Source of the DNA: Mycobacterium sp. GA-1285
GTDB taxonomy: Bacteria; Actinomycetota; Actinomycetes; Mycobacteriales; Mycobacteriaceae
DNA length: 64,000 nucleotides
Assembly: GCF_001499905.1 (NCBI RefSeq)
Contig: NZ_LQIS01000004.1
Coordinates: 62,001 to 126,000 of the forward strand
Reading direction: 5' to 3'
Below, one piece after another: positions 29,199 to 38,716 of the stretch (the stretch's first letter is position 1; each line of letters begins with the position of its first letter). The notes beneath the pieces were generated by a model. It saw only the letters and a list, made by a program, of their open reading frames with translations. It was not told the DNA's origin and did not search any database. A program made the translations under genes and the position numbers.

Positions 29199-30548
29199 AT
29201 GGAGATGACTGTGCTGGACCCGCGCACCGGCGACGAAGTCAGCAAGGTCCCGATCACCGATCCCTCGAGCTGCGCCCAAGCTGTGGCTCGAGCCCGCGCA
29301 GCCGCGCCGGGTTGGGCGCGGACCCCCGCCGCCGAACGCGCGGCAGCGCTGACCAAGGCGGCCGCGGCGGTGCGGGCCGCCGCGGAGGAACTGGCCGGGC
29401 TCAACGAACGTGAGACCGGCAAGCTCCGCGACGACGCGCTGGGCGGAGTCGACGCGGGCGCGGGCACACTCGTGCAGTACGCCGAGCTGGGACCGCTGCA
29501 TCGCGGCCGAAGCCTGCACGGCTCGTGGTCCGCGACCGACCTGATGGTTCCCGAACCGCGCGGTGTCGTGGCGGTCCTCACTCCGTGGAACGATCCCGTT
29601 GCCGTCGCGGCCGGCCTGCTGGGCGCAGCGTTGGTGACCGGAAACACGGTGGTGCACAAGCCAAGTGAACGCTGTCCGGCGACCGGTCGGCGGTTTGCCG
29701 AACTGCTGGCCGAGCAGCTTCCCGACGGTGTGCTGGAGATCCTCGACGGTGACGGATCGGTCGGCGCCCGGCTCGCCTCGGCGGCCGACGTCGACGTCGT
29801 GGCGCACGTGGGCAGCAGCGCGACCGGTCGGGCGATCGCCCGAGCTTGCGCGGAGCGCGGCGCCAAGACCGTACTGGAGAACGGCGGCAACGACGCGCTG
29901 ATCGTCGACGCGGGCGTGGACCCGCGGTGGGCGGCCGAGCAGACCGCGCTGGGCGCGTTCGCCAATGCCGGGCAAATCTGCGTTTCGGTGGAGCGCGTCT
30001 TCGTGGTCGAGTCGCTGGCCGGGGCCTTCCTCGACGAGTTGGCATCGCAAGCCCAAGCGTGGGAGGACCGGATCGGGCCGCTGGTCGACCGGCGGCAGCG
30101 CGACGTCGTACAGGACCAGGTCGACGACGCGGTCGCGAACGGTGCACGCGTCCTGGCCGGCGGCGCGCCGCGGCCGGGTCCGGGTTCGTTCTATCCGCCG
30201 ACCGTTCTGGCCGACTGCACACCGCAGATGCTGGTGTTCCGCGAGGAGACCTTTGGTCCAGTCGCGCCGGTGCGAGTGGTGCCGGACTTCGAGACCGCGC
30301 TGCGCGAAGCGGCCGATGACCGCTACGGGTTGGCCGCGACCGTGCTGACCGCCGACATGGGGCATGCGCAGGAGGCGTGGCGTGCCCTGCCGGTCGGCAC
30401 GGTGAAGATCAACGACGTCTTCGGCGGCGCGCCCGGCGGGGCGTCACAGCCGCGCCGCGCTAGTGGCAACGGCTTCGGGTTCGGCCCGGAACTGCTCGAC
30501 GAGATGACCGAGATGAAGGTCGTACACATCTCGCCGCCGAACACCTGA
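29199..30548 (+). CDS. NAD(P)-dependent aldehyde dehydrogenase
   Basis: About 449 residues from the ATG at 29199 (MEMTVLDPRTG). ALDH-family blocks are visible: LTPWNDPVAVAAGLLG (Asn of the oxyanion pocket), GNTVVHKPSE (cofactor Lys), VGSSATGRAIA, the Glu of LENGGNDALIVDA, and the nucleophile Cys of NAGQICVSVERV near residue 265, followed by EETFGPVAPVRV. It oxidises an aldehyde to an acid in the cytoplasm. Slightly short compared with 480-500 residue members, mostly at the N-terminus. Substrate unknown. Confidence 0.87.
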   Translation: MEMTVLDPRTGDEVSKVPITDPSSCAQAVARARAAAPGWARTPAAERAAALTKAAAAVRAAAEELAGLNERETGKLRDDALGGVDAGAGTLVQYAELGPLHRGRSLHGSWSATDLMVPEPRGVVAVLTPWNDPVAVAAGLLGAALVTGNTVVHKPSERCPATGRRFAELLAEQLPDGVLEILDGDGSVGARLASAADVDVVAHVGSSATGRAIARACAERGAKTVLENGGNDALIVDAGVDPRWAAEQTALGAFANAGQICVSVERVFVVESLAGAFLDELASQAQAWEDRIGPLVDRRQRDVVQDQVDDAVANGARVLAGGAPRPGPGSFYPPTVLADCTPQMLVFREETFGPVAPVRVVPDFETALREAADDRYGLAATVLTADMGHAQEAWRALPVGTVKINDVFGGAPGGASQPRRASGNGFGFGPELLDEMTEMKVVHISPPNT

Positions 30549-30835
30549 GCCCCGGCCGACGACGCAACCTCATACGTCGGCACACTTGTGCTTGCCAGCA
30601 AAGTATCGATCTTGCCAATCAGTGCAAATTCTCCACGTACCAGGCGGCAACCCAGCTTGAGCTTTCGGTGGAGTTAATTAGCTTGACGTGCATCTAGCTG
30701 CGGCAACATGAAAATTTACGGTGATTTTTGAAATAAGTTGTTGATCTTGCTCACACGTGGGTACGTCTCTCGACATCAATGTTGTCCAGATCACTCGGCG
30801 ACAGCAACGTCGAAGTGCGCACACGGGAGAGAGCC
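30549..30835. other. AT-richer leader region before the repeat-protein/M50 cassette
   Basis: 287 bases with no gene. This stretch is visibly richer in A and T than its surroundings, especially 30600-30760, and contains a TTGACG at 30683 and TTGATC at 30741 that could be -35 boxes, though no convincing -10 pairs with either at 16-18 bp. GGGAGAG just before 30836 is the ribosome binding site of the next gene. It probably holds the cassette's promoter. Confidence 0.4.
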
Positions 30836-31705
30836 ATGACCACTCAGGGACTGACCCCAGAAGAAATCGCAGCCGAGGTGGCCACCGTGCTACCAGACAA
30901 AGAGGTCGTCTCCATACTCGACCTCAACGTCGACGTGGACGTCTTCCTCGACGTTGCCTCGCCGATCGATCTCGCCGTTGCGGCGCAGCTCAACGTGGCA
31001 GCGCCGATCGACGCAGCGGCGGCAGCCAACGTACTGTCCGAGGGTTCCACTGCCGGTGCCTTGGTAGAACAGTCGGCCGACGTCAACCAGATTCTCGAGG
31101 CCGACGCGACGGCGATCTCCACTCAGGACAGCGGTATCGACCAGACCGACGAGGCGGACGGCGATGCGGCCCCGCCGCCCCCGGACGACGGCGGCACGGT
31201 GGAGGTCGGCGATTTGGCCACCCTCGAGGGTCCCCTGCTCAACGTCAATGTGAACGTCGACCTCGACACCGACTTGGCTGCGCCGATCGCCGGCGCGGTG
31301 GCGGCTAACGCGAACGTCGCGGCGCCGATCAGTGCCGCAGTGGCGGCCAACGTGCTGTCGATCGACTCCGAGGCGGACGCCCTCTCCTATCAGGATGCAG
31401 TGGTCAACCAGGAACTGAGGGGCGAGACCTATGCGGGCGCGGACCAGACGTCCGAGATCTTGCAGGGAACCAGCCAACCCGACGACGAGGACCCGACGAG
31501 TGGCACTGAGGTGATTTCGGCGCCCAGCTCTACCAGCGACTCCACCAGCAGTTCCTTGAGCGGTTCGACCGGCGCCAGCACCGGTGACAGCACGAGCGGA
31601 GGGGACAGCAGCGGCGGCACCTCCAGTGCCGGCACTTCGAGCGGCGGCGACAGCGGCTCGGGTGGCGACAGTGGCGGCAGCAGCGGCGGCGGTTCTGCCG
31701 GCTGA
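30836..31705 (+). CDS. Acidic repeat protein with Ser/Gly tail, partner of M50 protease
   Basis: A 289-residue protein with no Cys, Trp or His, one Lys and one Arg, and no signal peptide or membrane segment. Residues 30-85 and 135-192 are a clear internal repeat: LNVDVDVFLDV... AAPIDAAAAANVLS ...VNQ versus LNVNVNVDLDTD... AAPISAAVAANVLS ...VVNQ. An acidic Pro-containing linker separates them, and residues 230-289 are a Ser/Gly/Thr/Asp low-complexity tail. It is 34 bp upstream of an M50 metalloprotease gene whose own C-terminus has a similar tail. It could be a processed or exported substrate of that protease. I recognise no described family. Confidence 0.7.
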   Translation: MTTQGLTPEEIAAEVATVLPDKEVVSILDLNVDVDVFLDVASPIDLAVAAQLNVAAPIDAAAAANVLSEGSTAGALVEQSADVNQILEADATAISTQDSGIDQTDEADGDAAPPPPDDGGTVEVGDLATLEGPLLNVNVNVDLDTDLAAPIAGAVAANANVAAPISAAVAANVLSIDSEADALSYQDAVVNQELRGETYAGADQTSEILQGTSQPDDEDPTSGTEVISAPSSTSDSTSSSLSGSTGASTGDSTSGGDSSGGTSSAGTSSGGDSGSGGDSGGSSGGGSAG

Positions 31706-31739
31706 CGCTCGGCCCTCTCACTGAAGCGATGGTGCCGAC

Positions 31740-34346
31740 ATGACCGTGACAACCGAGCGGGATGCGGCGGCCCAGAGTGCCGTCCTGCAGCACGCGGACG
31801 GTGTCGAACTGATCGGGGCGATGGCGGGATCCGGCTACCGGATTCCGCCCGCCTTGGTCCGTCGCGCCGACGGTCAGACGATCCAGCTCACTCCACTGCT
31901 CTACGCGGTGCTGAGCGAAATCGACGGCACGCGAACCGCTTCCGAGGTCGCTACCGCGGTAACGGAGTCAACAGGGCGGACCGTTACCGAGGACAACGTC
32001 CACGAACTCGTCGACGCTAGATTGCGGCCGCTCGGCTTGATGCTGCTTGCCGACGGCGCAGAACCCGAAGTGAAGAAGCGCCCTCCGCTACTGGGTCTAC
32101 ATCTCAAGCGGGCGGTAACCGATCCGGAGCAGACCCGGCGCTTCACCGACCCGTTCCGGTTTCTGTTCCGGCCCTGGGTCGTCATTCCGGTTCTGGCGGC
32201 CTTTCTTGTTGTCTGCTGGTGGGTGTCGTTCCGCAAGGGTCTGGCCGCCGCGGCCTATGACGCGTTCGAACGCCCGGGACTGCTGATCCTCGTATTCGCG
32301 GTTACCGTGCTGTCGGCAGGTTTCCACGAGTTCGGACACGCAGCGGCCGCACGGTACGGTGGCGCGACGCCCGGTGTCATGGGTTTCGGCCTGTATCTGT
32401 TGTGGCCCGCCTTCTATACCGATGTGACCGACTCGTACCGCCTCGGGCGGCGTGGGCGACTGCGCACCGACCTCGGCGGGCTGTACTTCAACGCCATTGT
32501 CGCGGTAGCCATTACCTGCCTGTGGCTATCGCTGAGATATGACGCGTTGCTGCTTGTCGTGGCCACCCAGATCATCCAGATGATCCGCCAACTCACGCCG
32601 CTGGTTCGGTTCGACGGCTACCACGTGCTTGCAGACCTCACCGGGGTGCCCGATCTCTACGGCCGAATGAAGCCGACGCTGCTCGGCATGCTGCCGTGGC
32701 GGTGGGGTGATCCGCAGGCGCGCCAGCTGAAATGGTGGGCGCGCATCGTGGTGACCGCCTGGGTGATCGTCGTGGTCCCGCTGCTGCTCGGCATGATCAC
32801 GTTGGCCGTTCTCGCACTGCCCCGGCTGCTCGGTTCGGCGTGGGCAGCGTTGAACAAGCAGCAGGATGTGCTGGCCACCGCGTGGGTCGACGGTGACATG
32901 GTGCAGGCGGTCGCGCGCGTACTGGCGATGATCGCGATCGTGATCCCGATGGCCGGACTGATCTATCTGCTGACCCGGGTTGCCCGGCGAATCGTCACCA
33001 CCGCATGGAAGGGCACATCGGGTAAGCCGGTGAAGCGACTGCTCGCGGGCCTCGCTGGCGCGGCTGCTCTGGCCGGTATCGCGTATGCATGGTGGCCGCT
33101 GGCCGACAACTACCGACCCATCGAGGCGTCCGAGCGCGGCACCCTCGGCGATATCGTCTATGCCTTACGCGTTGAGCGATTGGGCGATTCGCCGCGGACC
33201 GTTCAGGAGACGCCGAAACCCGTTGCGGCGACACGTGCTCTTGCGCCCGGCCAGCGCGGTGTGATGCCGGCGCTGTGGGACACCCGGACGGCGCCACCGA
33301 CATTCAGGACGCCGCAGCTTGCGGTGATCCTCGTACCGCGACAGCCGATCTCGGCGGCCAACGGCGGCGGGTACATCGTCGCCGCCCCGGCCACGCAAGC
33401 CGATCAAGGCTGGGTGTTCCCGTTCGACAAGCCTGTCGCACCCGAACCCGGTGACGGCAACAATCAGGCGCTCGCCGTGAACACGACCGACAACACCGTC
33501 GTGTACGACGCCGCGTTCGCGCTCGTCTGGGCGACCGACGAGGAATACGCGATGAACGTCAACGAGGCTCACGCCTACGCATCGTGCGAAAACTGCGCGG
33601 CGGTAGCGATCGCCTACCAAGTGGTGTTCGTCATCGATCAGGATGAATCGAACGACAACGTCGCCGTGCCGCAGAACTTGGCCGGTGCGCTCAACTACGA
33701 GTGCGTCAACTGCATGACGTACGCGCTCGCCCGCCAATTGTTCGTCACACTCGACGAGGACCTCTCGCCGGAAGCCAAGGCGGAGCTGAACGAACTCTGG
33801 GAAGAGATCGCCGCATACGGCGATCAGATCGCGGCCGGTGAGGCGGACCCGAACGAAATCGACGGGCGGCTGGCCGAATACACCGAACAGATCATGTGGA
33901 TCGTCGAGCGCGACCAGCCGGGTACGTTCCCGTCGCTCACACAGACGACGGCTGTGCCCACTACCCAGCCCACCACCGCCGCGGCGCTGCCCTCGGCAAC
34001 GAGTACACAACCGAGCGCCTCGGTTGCGGAAGCGACCGCAATCGTCGACGCGGCTAGCCCAACAGACACCGTGTCCGAGGAGCCCTCATCCACGACCGAG
34101 GATGCGACGACGTCCAACGCGCCGACATCAGAGTCGGTCACCGAAAGCACGGTCACAGACGCGCCAACGACCGTCGCCAGTGATTCGACCGGCAGCACCA
34201 CCGGCACCACGACCGGCACCACCGGAGGAACGACGACTGGCACTAGCGGCGGAACCACCAGCGGGACCACCAGTGGCAGCACGGGTGACTCGACGGACGG
34301 CTCGACGTCGGACGGTTCGACGTCGGACGGCTCCGACTCGCCGTAA
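31740..34346 (+). CDS. Multi-pass M50 (site-2-protease-type) metalloprotease with PqqD-like front end
   Basis: An 868-residue protein. Residues about 40-105 (QLTPLLYAVLSEIDGTRTAS) look like a PqqD-type winged-helix peptide-binding domain. Membrane segments follow, with the zinc motif HEFGH at 196-200 and the later Asp ligand in VRFDGYHVLAD (D292), the M50 layout. More membrane spans reach about residue 450. A soluble part then carries two CxxC pairs (C616/C619 and C655/C658), and the last 150 residues are Ser/Thr/Gly-rich. It resembles 'peptide zinc metalloprotease' proteins linked to peptide maturation or export. It is 34 bp after the acidic repeat protein gene, and ends 3 bp before convergent aceA. 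Confidence 0.82.
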   Translation: MTVTTERDAAAQSAVLQHADGVELIGAMAGSGYRIPPALVRRADGQTIQLTPLLYAVLSEIDGTRTASEVATAVTESTGRTVTEDNVHELVDARLRPLGLMLLADGAEPEVKKRPPLLGLHLKRAVTDPEQTRRFTDPFRFLFRPWVVIPVLAAFLVVCWWVSFRKGLAAAAYDAFERPGLLILVFAVTVLSAGFHEFGHAAAARYGGATPGVMGFGLYLLWPAFYTDVTDSYRLGRRGRLRTDLGGLYFNAIVAVAITCLWLSLRYDALLLVVATQIIQMIRQLTPLVRFDGYHVLADLTGVPDLYGRMKPTLLGMLPWRWGDPQARQLKWWARIVVTAWVIVVVPLLLGMITLAVLALPRLLGSAWAALNKQQDVLATAWVDGDMVQAVARVLAMIAIVIPMAGLIYLLTRVARRIVTTAWKGTSGKPVKRLLAGLAGAAALAGIAYAWWPLADNYRPIEASERGTLGDIVYALRVERLGDSPRTVQETPKPVAATRALAPGQRGVMPALWDTRTAPPTFRTPQLAVILVPRQPISAANGGGYIVAAPATQADQGWVFPFDKPVAPEPGDGNNQALAVNTTDNTVVYDAAFALVWATDEEYAMNVNEAHAYASCENCAAVAIAYQVVFVIDQDESNDNVAVPQNLAGALNYECVNCMTYALARQLFVTLDEDLSPEAKAELNELWEEIAAYGDQIAAGEADPNEIDGRLAEYTEQIMWIVERDQPGTFPSLTQTTAVPTTQPTTAAALPSATSTQPSASVAEATAIVDAASPTDTVSEEPSSTTEDATTSNAPTSESVTESTVTDAPTTVASDSTGSTTGTTTGTTGGTTTGTSGGTTSGTTSGSTGDSTDGSTSDGSTSDGSDSP

Positions 34347-34349
34347 GCG

Positions 34350-36647
34350 TCAGTCCTCCTTGCGGATCAACCGGCCCAGCGCCTCCCGGTCGGGGTTGAG
34401 CAGTTCCTCGATCCGCGGCTGGTTGATGTCGGCCACGATGATCTCGCCGACCTCCTGGTACACGTCGGTGAAGATGCCGTGCGACTTCATCTTCTCGGTC
34501 TGATAGATGTTGTCCTCGGTCGGCGTGACGTAATACATGATCTCCGGCTTGAACCGGTGAATCAGCCAAAGGTGGACCACGCTCATCAGCCGCTTCTGGC
34601 GCAGCTTCTCGGCGAACGTGTTCTGGTCGCGCACCGTCAGGATGCTGCGACCGTGCCGGTCCTTGATCGGGTCGACGATCACGTTGGCGAGTTTTTCGTC
34701 CGCACCGTCACGCTCACCGAAGATGCCCAGCTCGAGCACGTCTGATCCGGGTCGAGTCGGACGCAGTTGCACCCGCAGCCTCTCGTCGAGTTTGTAGTGC
34801 TCGCCCCACATCGCCAGCCACTCCTCGAGCAGCTTTTTCGGAACCTCGGTCTGCACGAGGTGCTGATGTTGGGTCGAACCCTTGCCCATTGCCTTGGTGG
34901 TTGCCAGGCGGCCCGACGACGCGGCCAGTGCGGCATCGCTGCGCGGCCCGCCGACAAGCGTCTGCGGTGTGCGATAGGGCGATTCCACCAGGCGCATCTT
35001 GCGCTGCAACCGCGCCAGCGCCAGCATGCCGTCCTGACGCAGTGCGGTGGCGAACTCCTCGGAAGCGACACCGTCGACCTGATGACCGCCGTAGGTGATG
35101 AAGTTGAAGACGAACCCCATCTTCCCGAGTTCCTCGGGGAACGCCCGCATCTCGTCGTCGGTCATGCCGGTGGTGTCCCAGTTGAACGAGGGAGACAGGT
35201 TGTAAGCCAACATCTTCTCGGGGAATTCGGCGTGGATGGCCTCGGCGAACTCGCGCGCGTCGGCGAGGTCGGCGGTCTTGGTCTCCATCCACAGGATGTC
35301 GGCGAACGGCGCTGCGGCAAGCGATTTGGCGATCGCATAAGGAATGCCGCCGCGAACCTGGTAGTAGCCTTCCGGGGTCTTGGCCAGCTCGCAGTCCCAC
35401 CCGACGGCCGCCCCAATCTCCCTGGCCTTCTCACGCGCGGTGTACAGCGGCGCGCGCTCGGCGAACGCACGCCACTCCGCGACGCTCATGTCGAGTTGTT
35501 CGCCCTCGCTTTCCCGGAACTCGAGAAGCTCCGCGACCGCCTCGCCGTACGTCATCACGCCGGCGTCGACCTGCCAGGCGTCGACGGCCTTCGATTCGAC
35601 CCGGTCGAAGATCGCGTCGATCTCACCGTCGGGGCGGTCCTGGTACTCCGACGCGGCCTCGGAAACGGCGTCACCGATGCCGTGGCGGTCGAGCCAGGCG
35701 TTGGCGGTGGCGTACTCAGCTTCGGGCAGCGCGTAGAGCAGGTGACCGTTGAGTTCGGTGACGCCCGCCTCGTAGAAGCGCCGCATCATCGCCAGGTAGC
35801 ACGACTTGTACGACGGCACCTTGAGGTTCGTCACGCCGAGCAGGAACGGTTGGTCGCGCTCGTCGGCGCGGCTGTCGATCAGGTTGGCCGCCTCGGCATC
35901 GGTGCGGGCCACGATGATCCCGGGAACCCGCATGATGTCGAGCTGGAAGCGGGCGGTGTTGAGCCGTTTGATCTGCTCGTCGGACGGCACCAGCACCTTT
36001 CCGCCCTGATGGCCGCACTTCTTCGTCCCCGGCCGCTGATCCTCGATGTGGTAACCGGGCACGCCGGCCTCCACGAAGCGACGAATCAGGTTGCGCACGT
36101 GCGGATCTCCGCCGTGGCCGGTATCGGCGTCGGCGATGATGAACGGTCGGTAGTCGACGGCGGGCGTCGTGTCGCGCTGCCCTGGTGGCATCTGCAGCCG
36201 CAGGTACTGCTGGTTGCGGTCGGCGGTGAGCAGTGCGCGGACCAGGCCGGCCGCCTCCTCGGGCACCTGGCTGAGCGGGTAGCTGGCCAGGTCGGGTCCG
36301 GGGTCTTCGGTGGTGGACCCCTTGGCGGATGTCGCCCAGCCGCCGAGGTAGATGCCCTCGATGCCCATCCGCTTCATCGTCACGGCCTGGCCCGGCGAGT
36401 ACGGCCCGAAGGTGGTGATGCTCTTCTTCTGGGCGAAGAGTTCGCGCAGGCGCTCGTAGAACGCCGTGGCCGCCTCGCGCGCCACGATGTAGTCGGAGGG
36501 AATCGTGCCGCGCTGTTCGGCGACCTGACGGGCCGAGTAGAGGCGGATGATCCCGTCGAATCTCGGGCTGTCGAAGTACCGCTGCGTGGCAGCGACCTCC
36601 TGCTCGAACGGGGTTTGAGGCGCGGCGTCCGCTTCGATGATGGCCAT
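34350..36647 (-). CDS. aceA: Isocitrate lyase, long form (ICL2)
   Basis: A 765-residue isocitrate lyase of the mycobacterial long form. Catalytic motif KKCGH is at residues 209-213 (Cys211), preceded by [10 protein letters not shown] and [10 protein letters not shown], and followed much later by the conserved [12 protein letters not shown]. It cleaves isocitrate to glyoxylate and succinate in the glyoxylate shunt and, in mycobacteria, can act on methylisocitrate. The extra C-terminal region distinguishes ICL2 from the 430-residue ICL1. ATG start at 36647. Convergent with the M50 gene. Confidence 0.95.
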   Translation of the reverse strand: MAIIEADAAPQTPFEQEVAATQRYFDSPRFDGIIRLYSARQVAEQRGTIPSDYIVAREAATAFYERLRELFAQKKSITTFGPYSPGQAVTMKRMGIEGIYLGGWATSAKGSTTEDPGPDLASYPLSQVPEEAAGLVRALLTADRNQQYLRLQMPPGQRDTTPAVDYRPFIIADADTGHGGDPHVRNLIRRFVEAGVPGYHIEDQRPGTKKCGHQGGKVLVPSDEQIKRLNTARFQLDIMRVPGIIVARTDAEAANLIDSRADERDQPFLLGVTNLKVPSYKSCYLAMMRRFYEAGVTELNGHLLYALPEAEYATANAWLDRHGIGDAVSEAASEYQDRPDGEIDAIFDRVESKAVDAWQVDAGVMTYGEAVAELLEFRESEGEQLDMSVAEWRAFAERAPLYTAREKAREIGAAVGWDCELAKTPEGYYQVRGGIPYAIAKSLAAAPFADILWMETKTADLADAREFAEAIHAEFPEKMLAYNLSPSFNWDTTGMTDDEMRAFPEELGKMGFVFNFITYGGHQVDGVASEEFATALRQDGMLALARLQRKMRLVESPYRTPQTLVGGPRSDAALAASSGRLATTKAMGKGSTQHQHLVQTEVPKKLLEEWLAMWGEHYKLDERLRVQLRPTRPGSDVLELGIFGERDGADEKLANVIVDPIKDRHGRSILTVRDQNTFAEKLRQKRLMSVVHLWLIHRFKPEIMYYVTPTEDNIYQTEKMKSHGIFTDVYQEVGEIIVADINQPRIEELLNPDREALGRLIRKED

Positions 36648-36704
36648 GCCCCCACAGTACGACCCGCCCTTGCCGGGGATGGCGTTATCAGCAGGGCGGA
36701 GGCG

Positions 36705-37913
36705 TTACGTCGACGCTTCGAAGGTGTCGACGACGTGCTCGGCGATCGCCAGCGCCGAGGTCGCCGCGGGCGATGGCGCATTGCGGAGCACCACGACGCG
36801 CCCGCGGACACTGATCCGGAAGTCGTCGACCAGACCGCCGTCGGGGTCGAGGGCCTGGGCCCGCACACCCGCGGTGCCGCGCACCACGTCCACGTCGCGC
36901 AACGACGGCACGTAGGCCCTGGCGGCGGTGATGAATCGCCGCTTGGACAGCGACCCGGACACCTCGCGGACCCCTGTGCGCCAGTGCCGCCGGGCGAACC
37001 GCCAGAAGGCGGGCGTCGAGGCGATGCCGGCCAGATCGCGCACCGACACCGTGCCCCAGGTATAGCCCTCACGCGCCAGTGCCAGCACCGCGTTGGGCCC
37101 GATCAGCACCTCGCCGTCCACCCGCGGGGTGAAGTGGACCCCCAGGAACGGATAACGCGGGTCGGGCACCGGATAGACCAGACCGTTGACCAGATCGCGC
37201 CGGTTGGGTTCCAGCGCGTAGTACTCGCCGCGGAACGGCATGATCACCGGATCGGGGCCGTCGCCGGCCATCTCGGCGAGCCGGTCGCTCTGCAGGCCAC
37301 CACACACGACGGCCCGGTCGAATCGGGCCCGGTCACCGCTTCCGGCCGCGCGGACCCTGACCACCACTTCGGTATCGCCCGCCCGTAGCCCCGTGACCTC
37401 ATGTCCGACAAGGACTTTCGTGCCGGCTGCGGTAGCATCGGCGGCAAGCTTTCTGGTCACCTCCGCATAGTCGACGATCGACGTGGACGGGGAGTGCAGG
37501 GCGGCGATGCCGCGCACGTTTGACTCGAGTTCGTGCAGTTCGTCTGCTCCGATGATCCGGACTCCCGGGACTTTGTTCGCCAACGCGCGCTGCTCGATGT
37601 CGGCGAGCCTGGCCTTCTCTTCTTCGGTGAGCGCGACCAGGACCTTGCCGCAAGCGATCCGGCGGATTCCGCGCTCGGCGCAGAACTGTTCGAGCAGGTG
37701 CACACCGCGACGACACAGCAGGGCCTTCTGCGAACCGGGTTGGTAGTACAGACCCGCATGCACCACCCCGCTGTTGCGCCCGGTTTGATGCGATGCAAGG
37801 CGGTCTTCCTTCTCGAAGAGCGTGACTTCGGAGTCGGGACGGCGCCGCGCGATCTCGCGGGCCACCGCCACGCCGAGGATGCCGCCGCCGATCACCGCGA
37901 CTCGTTCGGTCAT
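36705..37913 (-). CDS. lhgO: L-2-hydroxyglutarate oxidase (LhgO-like FAD enzyme)
   Basis: A 402-residue DAO-family FAD oxidoreductase. ATG at 37913 gives MTERVAVIGGGILGVAVAREI with the dinucleotide-binding GxGxxG. SHQTGRNSGVVHAGLYY near residue 45 and MPFRGEYYAL near 230 are characteristic of L-2-hydroxyglutarate oxidases. The C-terminal GTAGVRAQALDPDGG supports this. It oxidises L-2-hydroxyglutarate to 2-oxoglutarate, usually passing electrons to the membrane quinone pool. It ends 57 bp from the aceA start on the same strand. Confidence 0.88.
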   Translation of the reverse strand: MTERVAVIGGGILGVAVAREIARRRPDSEVTLFEKEDRLASHQTGRNSGVVHAGLYYQPGSQKALLCRRGVHLLEQFCAERGIRRIACGKVLVALTEEEKARLADIEQRALANKVPGVRIIGADELHELESNVRGIAALHSPSTSIVDYAEVTRKLAADATAAGTKVLVGHEVTGLRAGDTEVVVRVRAAGSGDRARFDRAVVCGGLQSDRLAEMAGDGPDPVIMPFRGEYYALEPNRRDLVNGLVYPVPDPRYPFLGVHFTPRVDGEVLIGPNAVLALAREGYTWGTVSVRDLAGIASTPAFWRFARRHWRTGVREVSGSLSKRRFITAARAYVPSLRDVDVVRGTAGVRAQALDPDGGLVDDFRISVRGRVVVLRNAPSPAATSALAIAEHVVDTFEAST

Positions 37914-38071
37914 CGCCAGACGCCGCAACAAAGGAAGGTAGTCACTGTTCGGTTACGGTACTGCATCTCATTGACGCTGAGCCAGGCGCGAATTGGCATC
38001 ACGAGCAAACCACGCGGTACAAGTGATTACAGCGCCATCGGTATGCGCAGACGAAGAAAGAGCAACGAACC

Positions 38072-38614
38072 ATGAGACGCATCTACGCCCTGGTGCTCGG
38101 TGTCGCCCTGTTGGTGATCATCCCTGGGGTGGCGGCCGCCGCACCATCCTCGCGGTCCGCGGCAAACCAGCAGGCGGTCGACCTCGTCATCGCCCGGGGT
38201 CTTGCGCAGCGCGGTGTCCCGTTCTCGTACGGCGGGGGAGACGCGAACGGGCCGACGCGGGGCAGCGGTACGGCCGAGAATGCCGCGGGTCTCGACCGTG
38301 AGGGTCGCATCGTCGGGCTGAATCCCGCGGTCAGCACCGTCGGTTTCGACGCCTCCGGCCTCATGGTCTATTCGTTCGCCGGTATCGGGGTCAAGCTACC
38401 GCGGTCGTCAGGCGCGCAGTACAACGTCGGGCAGAAGGTGTTGCCGTCCGAGGCGCTGCCGGGAGACATGATCTTCTACGGCCCCAACGGAAATCAGAGC
38501 GTGGCACTGTATTTGGGCAACGGGCAGATGCTGGAGGCCACCGAATCCGGTGTGGCGACGTCGCCGGTGCGGACCAACAACATGGCGCCGTACCTGGTTC
38601 GCATCATCAAGTGA
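38072..38614 (+). CDS. ripD: RipD-like NlpC/P60 protein lacking catalytic Cys and His
   Basis: A 180-residue exported protein: signal peptide to about residue 24 (VAAAAPSS), then an NlpC/P60 domain. The catalytic Cys position reads FDASGLMVYSF (Ala94) and the His position reads NQSVALYLGN (Ser143), the same two losses described for M. tuberculosis RipD. The enzyme should therefore be inactive and may bind peptidoglycan instead. GLPGDMIFY-like and LEATESG blocks keep the fold. It lacks the C-terminal Pro-rich tail reported for the tuberculosis protein. Confidence 0.9.
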   Translation: MRRIYALVLGVALLVIIPGVAAAAPSSRSAANQQAVDLVIARGLAQRGVPFSYGGGDANGPTRGSGTAENAAGLDREGRIVGLNPAVSTVGFDASGLMVYSFAGIGVKLPRSSGAQYNVGQKVLPSEALPGDMIFYGPNGNQSVALYLGNGQMLEATESGVATSPVRTNNMAPYLVRIIK

Positions 38615-38716
38615 TCGCCTGCCGGCAGGCGCCCGGCGCCTTGACCTGACCCTCAGGGAGTCCCCGAGGTGGCCGAAGTGTGGGTGCGCGGCGACGATCG
38701 CTGATAAAGAGGACTC

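Noticed and set aside
30836..34346. Assignment as a RiPP biosynthesis cluster
   Set aside because: No maturase, transporter or core-peptide pattern is present; the PqqD-like domain and M50 protease alone do not prove it.
34767..37388. 873-codon open frame antisense to aceA and lhgO
   Set aside because: It spans two convincing genes on the other strand and shows the composition of a high-GC antisense frame.
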